This document shows, one piece after another, positions 1-5,901 of a stretch of 14,103 nucleotides of DNA; position 1 is the stretch's first letter; each line of letters starts with the position of its first letter. The notes beneath the pieces were generated by a model. The model was not told the DNA's origin. It ran no database searches and was given only the letters and a program-made list of their open reading frames with translations. Source of the DNA: Patescibacteria group bacterium (lineage in GTDB: Bacteria > Patescibacteriota > UBA1384 > CAILIB01); contig JAGWZN010000006.1 of the NCBI GenBank assembly GCA_018968785.1, positions 1 through 14,103 of the forward strand. The letters run 5' to 3'. The position numbers and the translations under genes are program-made.

Positions 1-2
1 TC

Positions 3-74
3 GAACAGATTAGATTCCGAGCGAAACCGGTGAAGGATGAGGAAGCGTATCGGATATACGGTGACGAGTCCTGA
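3..74 (+). CDS. Possible C-terminal end of an upstream gene (partial)
   Basis: An open frame enters from the left edge (codons from position 3) and ends with TGA at 72-74, giving 23 residues rich in charged amino acids that end in YGDES. The composition is protein-like, but the stretch is too short to recognise and it coincides with the inverted-repeat fold at 5-101. Only one of the two readings may be real. If it is coding, the terminator at 140-170 would end its transcript. Confidence 0.2.
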   Translation, partial: EQIRFRAKPVKDEEAYRIYGDES

Positions 75-101
75 ATCGGTTGCAGCCGGAATCTAATCTG
101 T
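5..101 (+). ncRNA. Candidate structured RNA framed by a 15-bp inverted repeat
   Basis: Positions 5-19 and 87-101 are perfect reverse complements (15 bp), which is very unlikely by chance at this spacing. The interior continues to fold: 25-29 pairs with 77-81, 34-37 with 69-72, and 46-50 with 56-60 around a 5-nt loop. This gives one long stacked rod with purine-rich internal loops between 38-45 and 61-68. A terminator lies about 40 nt downstream (140-170) with no gene between, which suits a small stable RNA or the 3' part of a longer one. I compared it by eye with SRP, 6S, RNase P, tmRNA and hammerhead cores and found no match. The repeat could instead act as DNA, for example as a site for the neighbouring recombinase. 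Strand is inferred from the terminator. Confidence 0.35.
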
Positions 102-139
102 GCAGAAAGGAACAGGTGTTTTGCAATGAGTTCATAGTC

Positions 140-170
140 AAATACCGCGGAAAGCGCCGCGGTATTTTTT
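140..170. terminator. Rho-independent terminator, probably bidirectional
   Basis: An 11-bp perfect stem (140-150 with 157-167), GC-rich at its top, with a 6-nt loop, runs into six T on the + strand (165-170). It would end transcription coming from the left edge. On the minus strand it begins directly after the recombinase stop codon (169-171), and that stop lies in the T-tract. The minus-strand exit has only a short T run, so the hairpin is stronger for + transcripts. Confidence 0.8.
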
Positions 171-1104
171 ACTGTAAGCTTTTCCCGTGATACTTTTCAT
201 GCACCTCCCGCAACTGCCGGTTGGTAATATGGGTATAAACCTGGGTCGTGGTGATAGAAGCGTGGCCGAGGAGAGTCTGGACGCTGCGGATGTCCGCCCC
301 ATTCAACAGTAAATCGGTAGCGAAAGAGTGACGGAGAGTATGAGGAGTGATATTCTTGACAATATTACTTTCCAGCGCGTGTTTTTGAATAATCCGATCG
401 ATCGAACGGGGAGTGAGGCGGGTGGCCTGGAGCTCAACCTTCATGGACGGGTGGTCGCCGGTTCCTTTGCCGCGGTAGCCGACAAAGGTGGCTTCATTCT
501 CGTCATGCCGCCGCTCAAAATACTCTCTCATCCACTTCCTGGCCCGTTCCGAAATAAAGACAATCCGTTCTTTGCGTCCCTTGCCGATCACTCGCATTTC
601 CCCGGTTTCGGTACTGACCATCTTACGGCCCAGACCGGCCAGCTCGCTGACCCGCAAGCCGGTTGAAAAGAGCAGCTCCATCAGCGCCCGGTCGCGCAGC
701 CCGGCCATGGTGTTAATATCGGGCGCGGCCAGCAGCCGTTCCAGCTCTTCCGGAGTTAAAAACTGGACTTGCGCCGGCTCGGTTTTGGGCAGCTCGATCT
801 TATCCGGTGCCAAGCATTCCACTCCCTGTTTTAACGCGTAGCGCAATAAAGAACGCAGGGCGATAATATGATACGCCTGCGTTTTGAGCTCCAGCTGCTC
901 GCCGTGCTCATCGGTAAAGCGGCTGAGATACAGCCGGAATTTACGAACCGCTTCCTGGCTGATATTTTCAATTTCCGGATCTTTTCCCAGCCAATCGGCT
1001 AACCGGGCCAGATAGTGCCGGTAGGCAATAATTGTTTTGGGTGATCGGTTTTTCTCAATCGTTAGATGTTCCAAATACCGGTCGATAGCAGTAGAGAGTT
1101 TCAT
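169..1104 (-). CDS. xerD: Tyrosine site-specific recombinase, XerC/XerD type
   Basis: Cuts and rejoins DNA through a covalent 3'-phosphotyrosine. Xer proteins resolve chromosome dimers at dif in the cytoplasm. The 311 residues have the usual Xer length. An N-terminal SAM-like core-binding domain (about 1-105) is followed by the catalytic domain, where the full active set is visible: R151 in TGLR, K175 in GKGRK, H255 and R258 in HTLRH, H281 in LGH and nucleophile Y290. The start ATG at 1104 is chosen because the Xer N-terminus aligns there; the frame stays open further upstream but that sequence lies opposite the PAP2 gene. It is divergent from the PAP2 gene with only 42 nt between starts. One Xer in view suggests a chromosomal single-recombinase system, but an integrase role next to the 5-101 inverted repeat cannot be excluded. 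XerC versus XerD is not decidable here. Confidence 0.9.
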   Translation of the reverse strand: MKLSTAIDRYLEHLTIEKNRSPKTIIAYRHYLARLADWLGKDPEIENISQEAVRKFRLYLSRFTDEHGEQLELKTQAYHIIALRSLLRYALKQGVECLAPDKIELPKTEPAQVQFLTPEELERLLAAPDINTMAGLRDRALMELLFSTGLRVSELAGLGRKMVSTETGEMRVIGKGRKERIVFISERARKWMREYFERRHDENEATFVGYRGKGTGDHPSMKVELQATRLTPRSIDRIIQKHALESNIVKNITPHTLRHSFATDLLLNGADIRSVQTLLGHASITTTQVYTHITNRQLREVHEKYHGKSLQ

Positions 1105-1130
1105 GGGTACGTAGAGAGTTTCATAGGTAC
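1091..1130. repeat. Tandem duplication, 2 x 20 bp, over the xer start codon
   Basis: Positions 1091-1110 and 1111-1130 are identical except for one base (g1105 versus a1125). The first copy contains the recombinase ATG and codons 2-5, the second lies just upstream of it. A further GTAC at 1134-1137 follows those at 1107-1110 and 1127-1130. The array fills most of the space between two divergent genes, so it could be an operator. It may equally be a recent slippage duplication. Confidence 0.85.
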
Positions 1131-1131
1131 A

Positions 1132-1140
1132 TGGTACAAT
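1132..1140 (+). promoter_or_regulatory. Extended -10 promoter element of the PAP2 gene
   Basis: TG-n-TACAAT at 1132-1140 is an extended -10 element. It ends 6 nt before the ATG at 1147, which places transcription start at or beside the start codon, so the mRNA would be leaderless. No good -35 box is visible at the expected distance. Confidence 0.5.
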
Positions 1141-1146
1141 ACGATC

Positions 1147-1722
1147 ATGGTAAATGACATACTCTCGGCGGTTTCCAATCTGGATTACCGGCTGATAAAG
1201 GAGGCCACAGACCTGACGGCCAACCATGTCTGGCTGCAGGATCTGGTCTATTTTTGCGCGCAACTGCTGATTTATCTCATGTTTCTGCCGCTGTATGTCC
1301 TCTGGCGACGGCCGGAGCTGCGGGGAAAACACCACGGCGCGAAAAAAGCGGTAATGATTGTCTTGGTTGGTATCGTGGCGGCGCTGGCGGTAAAGGAGGT
1401 AGTCTCGTTTCTGTACTTCCGGGAGCGGCCGTTCCTGGCGCATCCGGATCTGCTCGCCATGACCTTCCGGGTTGATCCGGAGAGCTTTCCATCCGCCCAT
1501 ACCATGATCGCGTTTACCATTAGCACCAGTTTGCTGCTAAGCGGTTATCGGCGCTTGGGTTGGACGTTGATTTTTGCTAGTATTCTGGTGGCCCTGGGCC
1601 GGGTGTTCTCGGGTGTGCACTATCCAACTGACGTAATAGGGGGGATGGTAATCGGAATCGGGTCGGCCTGGTATCTGCATCGGGAGGCCAGCAGCCTGAA
1701 GGCCTATCTGCCGGATAGCTAA
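1147..1722 (+). CDS. PAP2-family membrane phosphatase (undecaprenyl-diphosphatase-like)
   Basis: A 191-residue integral membrane acid phosphatase. Relatives of the BcrC/PgpB group remove a phosphate from undecaprenyl diphosphate or other lipid phosphates at the outer face of the membrane. Hydrophobic segments lie near 31-53, 67-90, 117-133, 138-152 and 163-176. The signature motifs are RxRP (R92-P95), PSAH (115-118) and the RxxxxxHxxxD motif with R152, H158 and D162. The lysine expected seven residues before the RP arginine is Ser87, with a lysine four residues earlier at K83, so substrate or activity may differ. The ATG at 1147 is chosen over an upstream frame extension (to 1066) because that runs into xer and because the -10 box sits 6 nt before it. 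Probably the first gene of a unit with the small membrane protein and uvrD. Confidence 0.85.
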   Translation: MVNDILSAVSNLDYRLIKEATDLTANHVWLQDLVYFCAQLLIYLMFLPLYVLWRRPELRGKHHGAKKAVMIVLVGIVAALAVKEVVSFLYFRERPFLAHPDLLAMTFRVDPESFPSAHTMIAFTISTSLLLSGYRRLGWTLIFASILVALGRVFSGVHYPTDVIGGMVIGIGSAWYLHREASSLKAYLPDS

Positions 1723-1731
1723 CCTCATTAT

Positions 1732-1875
1732 ATGAACCGTCACCAGACAATCTGGTATATTCTCTTGGCGATGCTGCTGTTCGCCGTTGGTTTTGTGGCG
1801 TACGGATACTATCAGCAACAGTACCGTGAATCGGTGCGGAGCCAAGGACCGCCATCCTTACCGTCGCCTAAGTAG
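1732..1875 (+). CDS. Small single-pass membrane protein, 47 residues, unrecognised
   Basis: An ATG nine nucleotides after the PAP2 stop opens 47 codons ending in TAG at 1873-1875, 16 nt before the helicase start. The protein has a short polar N-terminus with H4, one clear transmembrane helix (about residues 7-24), a tyrosine/glutamine-rich juxtamembrane stretch and a Pro/Ser-rich tail ending PSPK. By the positive-inside rule the orientation is ambiguous. There is no Shine-Dalgarno, so translation would depend on coupling to the PAP2 gene. I do not recognise a family. The exact fit between two genes, the membrane helix and the codon use like its neighbours argue that it is real. A frame extension of the helicase to 1787 would overlap it and is rejected. 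Confidence 0.65.
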   Translation: MNRHQTIWYILLAMLLFAVGFVAYGYYQQQYRESVRSQGPPSLPSPK

Positions 1876-1891
1876 TTTCACGAGTCTCACG

Positions 1892-3781
1892 ATGCCTGCG
1901 AGTAATCTATTGGAAGGTCTTAACCCGCCACAGCAGGAGGCCGTTCGGGCGACGGAAGGGCCGGTTTTAATTTTGGCCGGCGCCGGAAGCGGTAAAACCC
2001 GGGCGTTAACCCACCGGTTTGCCTATCTCCTGAAGGAAAAAGGAATCAGTCCGCTGCAAATACTGTGCGTCACCTTTACGAATAAGGCGGCCGGCGAGAT
2101 GAAAGGCCGGATCGGCCGGCTACTCGGATATACCGAGGAGTTTTCGCTGCCGTGGCTGGGTACTTTCCACTCGGTTTGCGTGCGGATTTTGCGGCGGGAG
2201 GTGGCGAAAGTGCCGCTCGGAATCTCCGCTTCTTTTGTGATCTTTGATGAGGGCGACGCCTTAATGGCGGTGAAGCGGGCAATGGAGGAGTTAAAGATTG
2301 ATCCGAAACAGTATTCGCCGGGAGCGATCCGGGCGCAGATTTCCGGAGCCAAAAACGAGATACTGACGCCGGATCAGTACGGCCGGTACGCCATGGGGCC
2401 GTTTCAGCAGACGGTTCAGGCGGCGTATCAGAAGTATCAAGCGCTGTTGCAGAAGGCCAACGGGGTGGATTTTGACGATATCCTCCTGAAGACGCTGCAG
2501 CTGTTTGAGATGTCACCGGAAACGCTGGCGCAGTATCAGGAGCGGTTCCGGTACATTATGGTGGATGAATACCAGGATACGAACCGGGCGCAGTATCTCT
2601 TAATTCAGCGGCTGGCGGCCCGAAACAGGAATATTTTTGTGATAGGCGACGACTGGCAGTCGGTATACAGTTGGCGGGGCGCCGATTTCCGCAACATTCT
2701 GGATTTCCAGAAGGACTATCCCGACGCGAAGGTTATTAAACTGGAGCAGAACTACCGTTCCACTCAGACGATTCTGAATGCCGCGCAGGCGGTGATATCG
2801 AAAAACGAACTGCGCAGCGAAAAGGAGTTGTGGACGGAAGGACCGGTGGGGGTGCCGATTACCGTTGTGGAGTGCCTGAATGAGAAAGATGAGGCGGAGT
2901 TTGTGGTGAGGGAGATTCTTGGTTTTCTAAAGAGCAGTCTGTATACCGGCCGCAACTCTTATGATGATTTCGTGGTGCTGTATCGGACGAATGCCCAGTC
3001 GCGCGGACTGGAGGAGACATTTCTCAAGTACTCCGTGCCATACCGGATTGTGGGCGGCGTCCGGTTTTACGAGCGCAAGGAGATTAAGGATATGTTGGCC
3101 TATCTGCGGCTGCTGCAAAATCCGGAGGATTGGGTCAGCCTGGAGCGGGTCATTAATGTGCCGGCGCGCGGTATCGGGCCAAAGACGGTGACCGGGTTGC
3201 GCGGTCTGGAGATCCGTCAGATCGATACGCTGCCGCCTAAAGTCCAAAACTTCTTCCGGTTAATGGAGGAGTTGCGGAATGAAATTAAGGGAAAGACGGC
3301 CGATCAGGCGCTGGAGACGATTTTTGCGCGAACCGAGTATAAGAAGTTTTTACTGGACGGCAGTATTGAAGGGGAAAGCCGTTTTGAGAACGTGCGGGAG
3401 TTGATTGGCACAGCGGCCGGGCAGGATATCGAGCCGTTTTTACAGGACGTGGCATTAACGCAGGATGTTGATGATCTGGCCGATACGGACCATCCGGAAG
3501 GCGCGGTGACGCTGATGACGGTGCACGCCGCCAAGGGGCTGGAGTTTCCGGTCGTGTTCATGGTGGGGATGGAAGAAGGCATTTTCCCGCACAGCCGGAC
3601 GGTTACGGAGAAGCACGAACTGGAAGAAGAGCGACGGCTGGCCTATGTAGCGATGACCCGAGCGAAGGAGCGGCTGTATCTGCTGCACGCGTTTGAGCGG
3701 CGGCTGTACGGAGCGCTGCAAAGCAATGCCTGCTCCCGTTTTGTGACGGATATTCCGGAGGAGTTGCGGGAGAAAATATAA
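1892..3781 (+). CDS. pcrA: ATP-dependent 3'-5' DNA helicase, UvrD/PcrA family
   Basis: SF1A helicase that unwinds DNA in excision and mismatch repair and strips recombinase filaments. The 629 residues carry all motifs: Q motif LNPPQQEAV (10-18), Walker A AGAGSGKT (29-36), Ia with TFTNKAAGEM, II with VDEYQDT (about 224-230), III with GDDWQSVYSWRGAD (about 250), IV with QNYRS, V with VHAAKGLEFP (about 543) and VI with VAMTRAKERL (about 584). The start at 1892 is where family homology begins. UvrD and PcrA are usually 700-750 residues; here the protein ends about 40 residues after motif VI and lacks the C-terminal Tudor-like tail that binds RNA polymerase in PcrA. This looks like a natural minimal form, since the end is followed by a terminator rather than a broken frame. 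It follows the 47-residue gene by 16 nt without a Shine-Dalgarno. Confidence 0.93.
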   Translation: MPASNLLEGLNPPQQEAVRATEGPVLILAGAGSGKTRALTHRFAYLLKEKGISPLQILCVTFTNKAAGEMKGRIGRLLGYTEEFSLPWLGTFHSVCVRILRREVAKVPLGISASFVIFDEGDALMAVKRAMEELKIDPKQYSPGAIRAQISGAKNEILTPDQYGRYAMGPFQQTVQAAYQKYQALLQKANGVDFDDILLKTLQLFEMSPETLAQYQERFRYIMVDEYQDTNRAQYLLIQRLAARNRNIFVIGDDWQSVYSWRGADFRNILDFQKDYPDAKVIKLEQNYRSTQTILNAAQAVISKNELRSEKELWTEGPVGVPITVVECLNEKDEAEFVVREILGFLKSSLYTGRNSYDDFVVLYRTNAQSRGLEETFLKYSVPYRIVGGVRFYERKEIKDMLAYLRLLQNPEDWVSLERVINVPARGIGPKTVTGLRGLEIRQIDTLPPKVQNFFRLMEELRNEIKGKTADQALETIFARTEYKKFLLDGSIEGESRFENVRELIGTAAGQDIEPFLQDVALTQDVDDLADTDHPEGAVTLMTVHAAKGLEFPVVFMVGMEEGIFPHSRTVTEKHELEEERRLAYVAMTRAKERLYLLHAFERRLYGALQSNACSRFVTDIPEELREKI

Positions 3782-3789
3782 GGTTCGTT

Positions 3790-3812
3790 TGCTATAGCTC
3801 TAGCATTTTTTT
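3790..3812 (+). terminator. Probable rho-independent terminator after uvrD/pcrA
   Basis: A short stem TGCTA/TAGCA (3790-3794 with 3801-3805) with a 6-nt loop is followed by seven T (3806-3812). The stem is weak, but the T run is clean and it sits directly after the helicase stop and before a new promoter. Confidence 0.5.
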
Positions 3813-3823
3813 GTGAGCTGTCG

Positions 3824-3829
3824 TACAAT
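3824..3829 (+). promoter_or_regulatory. -10 box TACAAT before the G5/DPBB gene
   Basis: TACAAT ends 7 nt before the ATG at 3837, as at the PAP2 gene. The -35 region at correct spacing (3801-3806) is poor and lies within the terminator. The spacing implies a leaderless message and decides the start, because an in-frame ATG at 3828 overlaps the box itself. Confidence 0.5.
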
Positions 3830-3836
3830 GGGAAAC

Positions 3837-4832
3837 ATGAACATCCGTCATGCGGCGAGTTTAGCGGTATGTACAGTCGCGATTTCCGGTGGCGTGCTCA
3901 TCAGCATCTCGAATAAAGCATCGGGTTCGTTTGTCCACCCGGCGTTGGCGGACAGTAGCGCCTTGCCTCCCAGTACCACTTCTTCCGTCAGAAATGGGTC
4001 GGAGCCGACCGATCGACAGCCGGAGGTGTATCAAGGTAGTTATCTCTACACTTCGGCGCCGGCCATGCTGGCTGCTCTAGGTGTGACCGTGGCGCCGGAA
4101 GACCGGGTTTTCACGTTTCCCGACCCCGCGCTCGGTATTGGCAGCAGTATCCGGGTGTACCGGGCGTCCCGCGTAACCTTAACGGATGGGAATAATCAAA
4201 CCGAGGTACGAACCTGGGCCTCCAGCGTCGACGCGCTTCTCAAGGAACGGCATATTGAACTGGGTGATAAAGATATCGTAACGCCGGGACTGTCGGTGGC
4301 GGTTCCCGCTATCCGTCAAAGCCAGCCGTTTACAGTGGTGATTACCCGGGTGGCGGAAACGCAGTTGAAGGTGGATCAGTCGATTGATTACTCTATTCAG
4401 TACGTCGACGCTCCCGATCTGCTTCGCGGCCAGCAACAGGTTCAGCAAGCCGGCCGGGAAGGAAACCGGGAGCTGACCTATCTGGTGCATCGGGAGAATG
4501 GGACGGAAACCTGGCGTAAATTAACCGATTCGACTGTTACGCAGGCGCCGGTGGCTGAAATCATCCGGCGCGGGACAAAAGTGGTGGATTACGGAACAGG
4601 ATTAGCCAGTTGGTACAGTGGAGTCGGTTCGTTGACAGCGGCGCATCGGACACTACCGCTCGGTACGCGAGTACGGGTAGTCAATACGGCTACCGGCGCC
4701 AGCGTAGTGGTGACTATTGCTGATCGGGGGCCGTTTGTGGGCGGTCGGATTATCGACCTCTCGTCCGATGCCTTTGCCGCTATCGCCTCGCGGGGAAGCG
4801 GGGTGGTGAATGTGCGGTTGGAGAAGCCCTAA
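3837..4832 (+). CDS. Exported cell-wall protein: DUF348, G5 and RlpA-like double-psi beta-barrel
   Basis: A 331-residue surface protein. Residues 6-24 form a hydrophobic signal or anchor. A Ser/Thr/Pro-rich linker (about 40-65) leads to a ubiquitin-like DUF348 domain (about 104-160), a G5 domain (about 167-252) and a C-terminal RlpA/3D-type barrel (256-331). Such barrels occur in lytic transglycosylases (RlpA, YabE/Rpf relatives) acting on peptidoglycan. GLASWY, LTAAH, LPLGTRVRVVN and the catalytic-region DRGPF with D296 are kept. The loop between the Trp-Tyr and the TAAH motif is about ten residues shorter than in typical RlpA, where it carries a conserved GExxD segment, so activity is uncertain. 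It is a single-gene unit with its own promoter. YabE, a DUF348/G5/3D protein, neighbours ksgA in Bacillus subtilis, which matches this location. Confidence 0.85.
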   Translation: MNIRHAASLAVCTVAISGGVLISISNKASGSFVHPALADSSALPPSTTSSVRNGSEPTDRQPEVYQGSYLYTSAPAMLAALGVTVAPEDRVFTFPDPALGIGSSIRVYRASRVTLTDGNNQTEVRTWASSVDALLKERHIELGDKDIVTPGLSVAVPAIRQSQPFTVVITRVAETQLKVDQSIDYSIQYVDAPDLLRGQQQVQQAGREGNRELTYLVHRENGTETWRKLTDSTVTQAPVAEIIRRGTKVVDYGTGLASWYSGVGSLTAAHRTLPLGTRVRVVNTATGASVVVTIADRGPFVGGRIIDLSSDAFAAIASRGSGVVNVRLEKP

Positions 4833-4877
4833 ACTTGGTGGAGACGTGAAGAATGCTTGCGCAAGTTCCACAGGCTA

Positions 4878-4906
4878 TTGACGCTGTTATATCGTAGAGG
4901 TAGTAT
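4878..4906 (+). promoter_or_regulatory. Near-consensus sigma-70-type promoter
   Basis: TTGACG (4878-4883), a 17-nt spacer and TAGTAT (4901-4906). Transcription should start near 4912-4914, at the ATG at 4913 and about 110 nt before the gene at 5023. It follows the G5/DPBB gene, between whose stop and this promoter (4833-4877) I see only a short palindrome, CTTGCGCAAG (4856-4865), and no clear terminator. Confidence 0.65.
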
Positions 4907-4912
4907 ATTTTT

Positions 4913-4996
4913 ATGTCCTTTCATAAAAGGGGCATATTTGTGAAAATATATTTGAAGAATCCGGGCATTTGCTCGTTATTCTCAATAATTTATTAA
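4913..4996 (+). CDS. Possible leaderless small ORF, 27 codons, or leader RNA
   Basis: The ATG at 4913 lies 6 nt after the -10 box of a strong promoter, the same geometry as two larger genes here, and opens 27 codons to TAA at 4994-4996. The peptide is basic then hydrophobic (start MSFHKRG, end LFSIIY). The segment is much more AT-rich than its surroundings. It also forms an imperfect hairpin: 4904-4911 pairs with 4943-4950, 4912-4915 with 4933-4936, and 4917-4921 with 4926-4930 around a CATA loop. The start codon lies in this stem. It may therefore be a leader or regulatory RNA for the gene at 5023 rather than a translated peptide. Confidence 0.3.
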   Translation: MSFHKRGIFVKIYLKNPGICSLFSIIY

Positions 4997-5022
4997 CTTA
5001 AGTAGTATAAGATAGAGGTAAT

Positions 5023-5464
5023 ATGGGTTTTGGTTTTGAACAGCCATTTTTTTCGGTTCCGCCTCCGCCCGCTACTGGAGAAGACCCGGTTTCGCCCCTT
5101 GAAGGTTTGACTGGAGAGGCGGCTACTGGGGCGGATGAGTTGTATAGAGAAACGCCGGTGATGGGTAGTAAAGGTGGGGGTGGTAAAGGGAGGGACAAGT
5201 CTAGGCGCCAGGTTCCTGAGACTTTGAAAATCCCTCGAGGACCGGGGGGTACCCGACATGATACAGATGGCCAGCGAAAACGGAATAATCTACCGCCATC
5301 AAATGGAAAGGATAATAACAAACTGGGACAGAACAACGGATCCTTTGCAGATTGCCTTGTCCAAACAAATGGGAGGCGAATTTTTATGGATGAGTATCAA
5401 CCCCGACACCCTGATCCGCATAAATGGCAAAATCGGGCCTAATTTAATAAACGGCAGTTTGTAA
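5023..5464 (+). CDS. Unrecognised protein, apparently frameshifted at a G6 run
   Basis: Frame A opens at ATG 5023 after AGAGG (5014-5018, spacing 4) and encodes a Pro/Gly/Glu-rich, probably disordered N-terminus, then a basic KGRDKSRR segment. After the six G at 5244-5249 its text stops looking protein-like and ends at 5440-5442. Frame B (+1) is open from 5228 to TAA at 5462-5464 and reads like a folded domain with motifs ITNWDRTTDP, GGEFLWMSINP and INGKIGP. Removing one G joins the two into about 146 residues. It could be a pseudogene, a sequencing or assembly indel, a phase-variable tract or programmed slippage. Frame B might also start on its own at ATG 5258 (68 residues). I know no family for either half. 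Transcription likely comes from the 4878-4906 promoter. Confidence 0.5.
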
Positions 5465-5471
5465 GTTTTTG

Positions 5472-5500
5472 TTGACATTGCCGGGCAGCGGGCGGATAAT
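5472..5500 (+). promoter_or_regulatory. Near-consensus promoter of the trmB-like gene
   Basis: Perfect TTGACA (5472-5477), a 17-nt spacer, then GATAAT (5495-5500). The expected start is near 5507, leaving about an 18-nt leader that includes AAAAAGG before the ATG at 5525. It may drive the whole ksgA-recG series. It starts 8 nt after the preceding stop codon. Confidence 0.75.
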
Positions 5501-5524
5501 AAAAACAGAACAATAAAAAAGGCA

Positions 5525-5857
5525 ATGTTCGTTACAACTATCGAACGGTTGGGACTCACCGAAAAGGAGTCCAAGCTGTATCTGACCAGTCTGCGGATCG
5601 GACCGGCCAGCATGCAAGTACTGGCTCGCAAAGCCGGTATTGATCGGGGGACAGCGTATCATGTGGCGCAAACGCTCACGGAAAAAGGGCTGTTTGAAAC
5701 GGTTGAGGAAGGGAAGCGGCCGCAGTTCCGGGCGACTCATCCGAAGAAGTTGTTCGCGTATGTCGAGCGGAAAAAGAAAGAGGCGGACAAGCATTTCGAG
5801 GCGATGCAGGAAATGGTTGACGATTTGGAGGCGCTGTATGAGGTCGGAGCCAAGTGA
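5525..5857 (+). CDS. TrmB-family winged-helix transcriptional regulator
   Basis: A 110-residue DNA-binding protein. Residues 1-70 form a TrmB/Sugar-specific-type winged helix: the LGLTEKESKLYLTSLRIGP start is characteristic, followed by a helix-turn-helix with LARKAGIDRGTAYHVAQTL and a wing with EEGKRPQFRATHP. Residues about 73-105 are a Lys/Glu-rich helix likely to form a coiled-coil dimer. There is no sugar-binding C-terminal domain, so it is a minimal stand-alone form. TrmB proteins are best known in archaea, though short versions occur in bacteria, notably in CPR genomes. It starts the translation-gene series under a strong promoter and may regulate itself or the downstream genes; that is inference. 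Confidence 0.8.
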   Translation: MFVTTIERLGLTEKESKLYLTSLRIGPASMQVLARKAGIDRGTAYHVAQTLTEKGLFETVEEGKRPQFRATHPKKLFAYVERKKKEADKHFEAMQEMVDDLEALYEVGAK

Positions 5858-5901
5858 TCGCCATCTGTAAATTCCCCGTGAAATAGTGTACTGTGGGGCA
5901 A

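Noticed and set aside
20..86. Hammerhead ribozyme (CGAAAC at 22-27, GACGAGTCC at 63-71)
   Set aside because: Fragments resemble the core, but the required CUGANGA is missing in the right order on both strands.
1066..1146. Longer start for the PAP2 gene
   Set aside because: It would run into the xer coding region and past the -10 box; the family N-terminus fits ATG 1147.
1787..1891. Longer start for the helicase
   Set aside because: The added 35 residues overlap the 47-residue membrane ORF and do not resemble UvrD N-termini; homology begins at ATG 1892.
4856..4865. CTTGCGCAAG palindrome as a terminator after the G5/DPBB gene
   Set aside because: A perfect palindrome leaves no usable loop, and there is no T run after it.
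4998..5336. Long minus-strand frames through 4993-5631
   Set aside because: Proline- and serine-rich antisense shadows of the + strand gene, without ribosome sites or family features.
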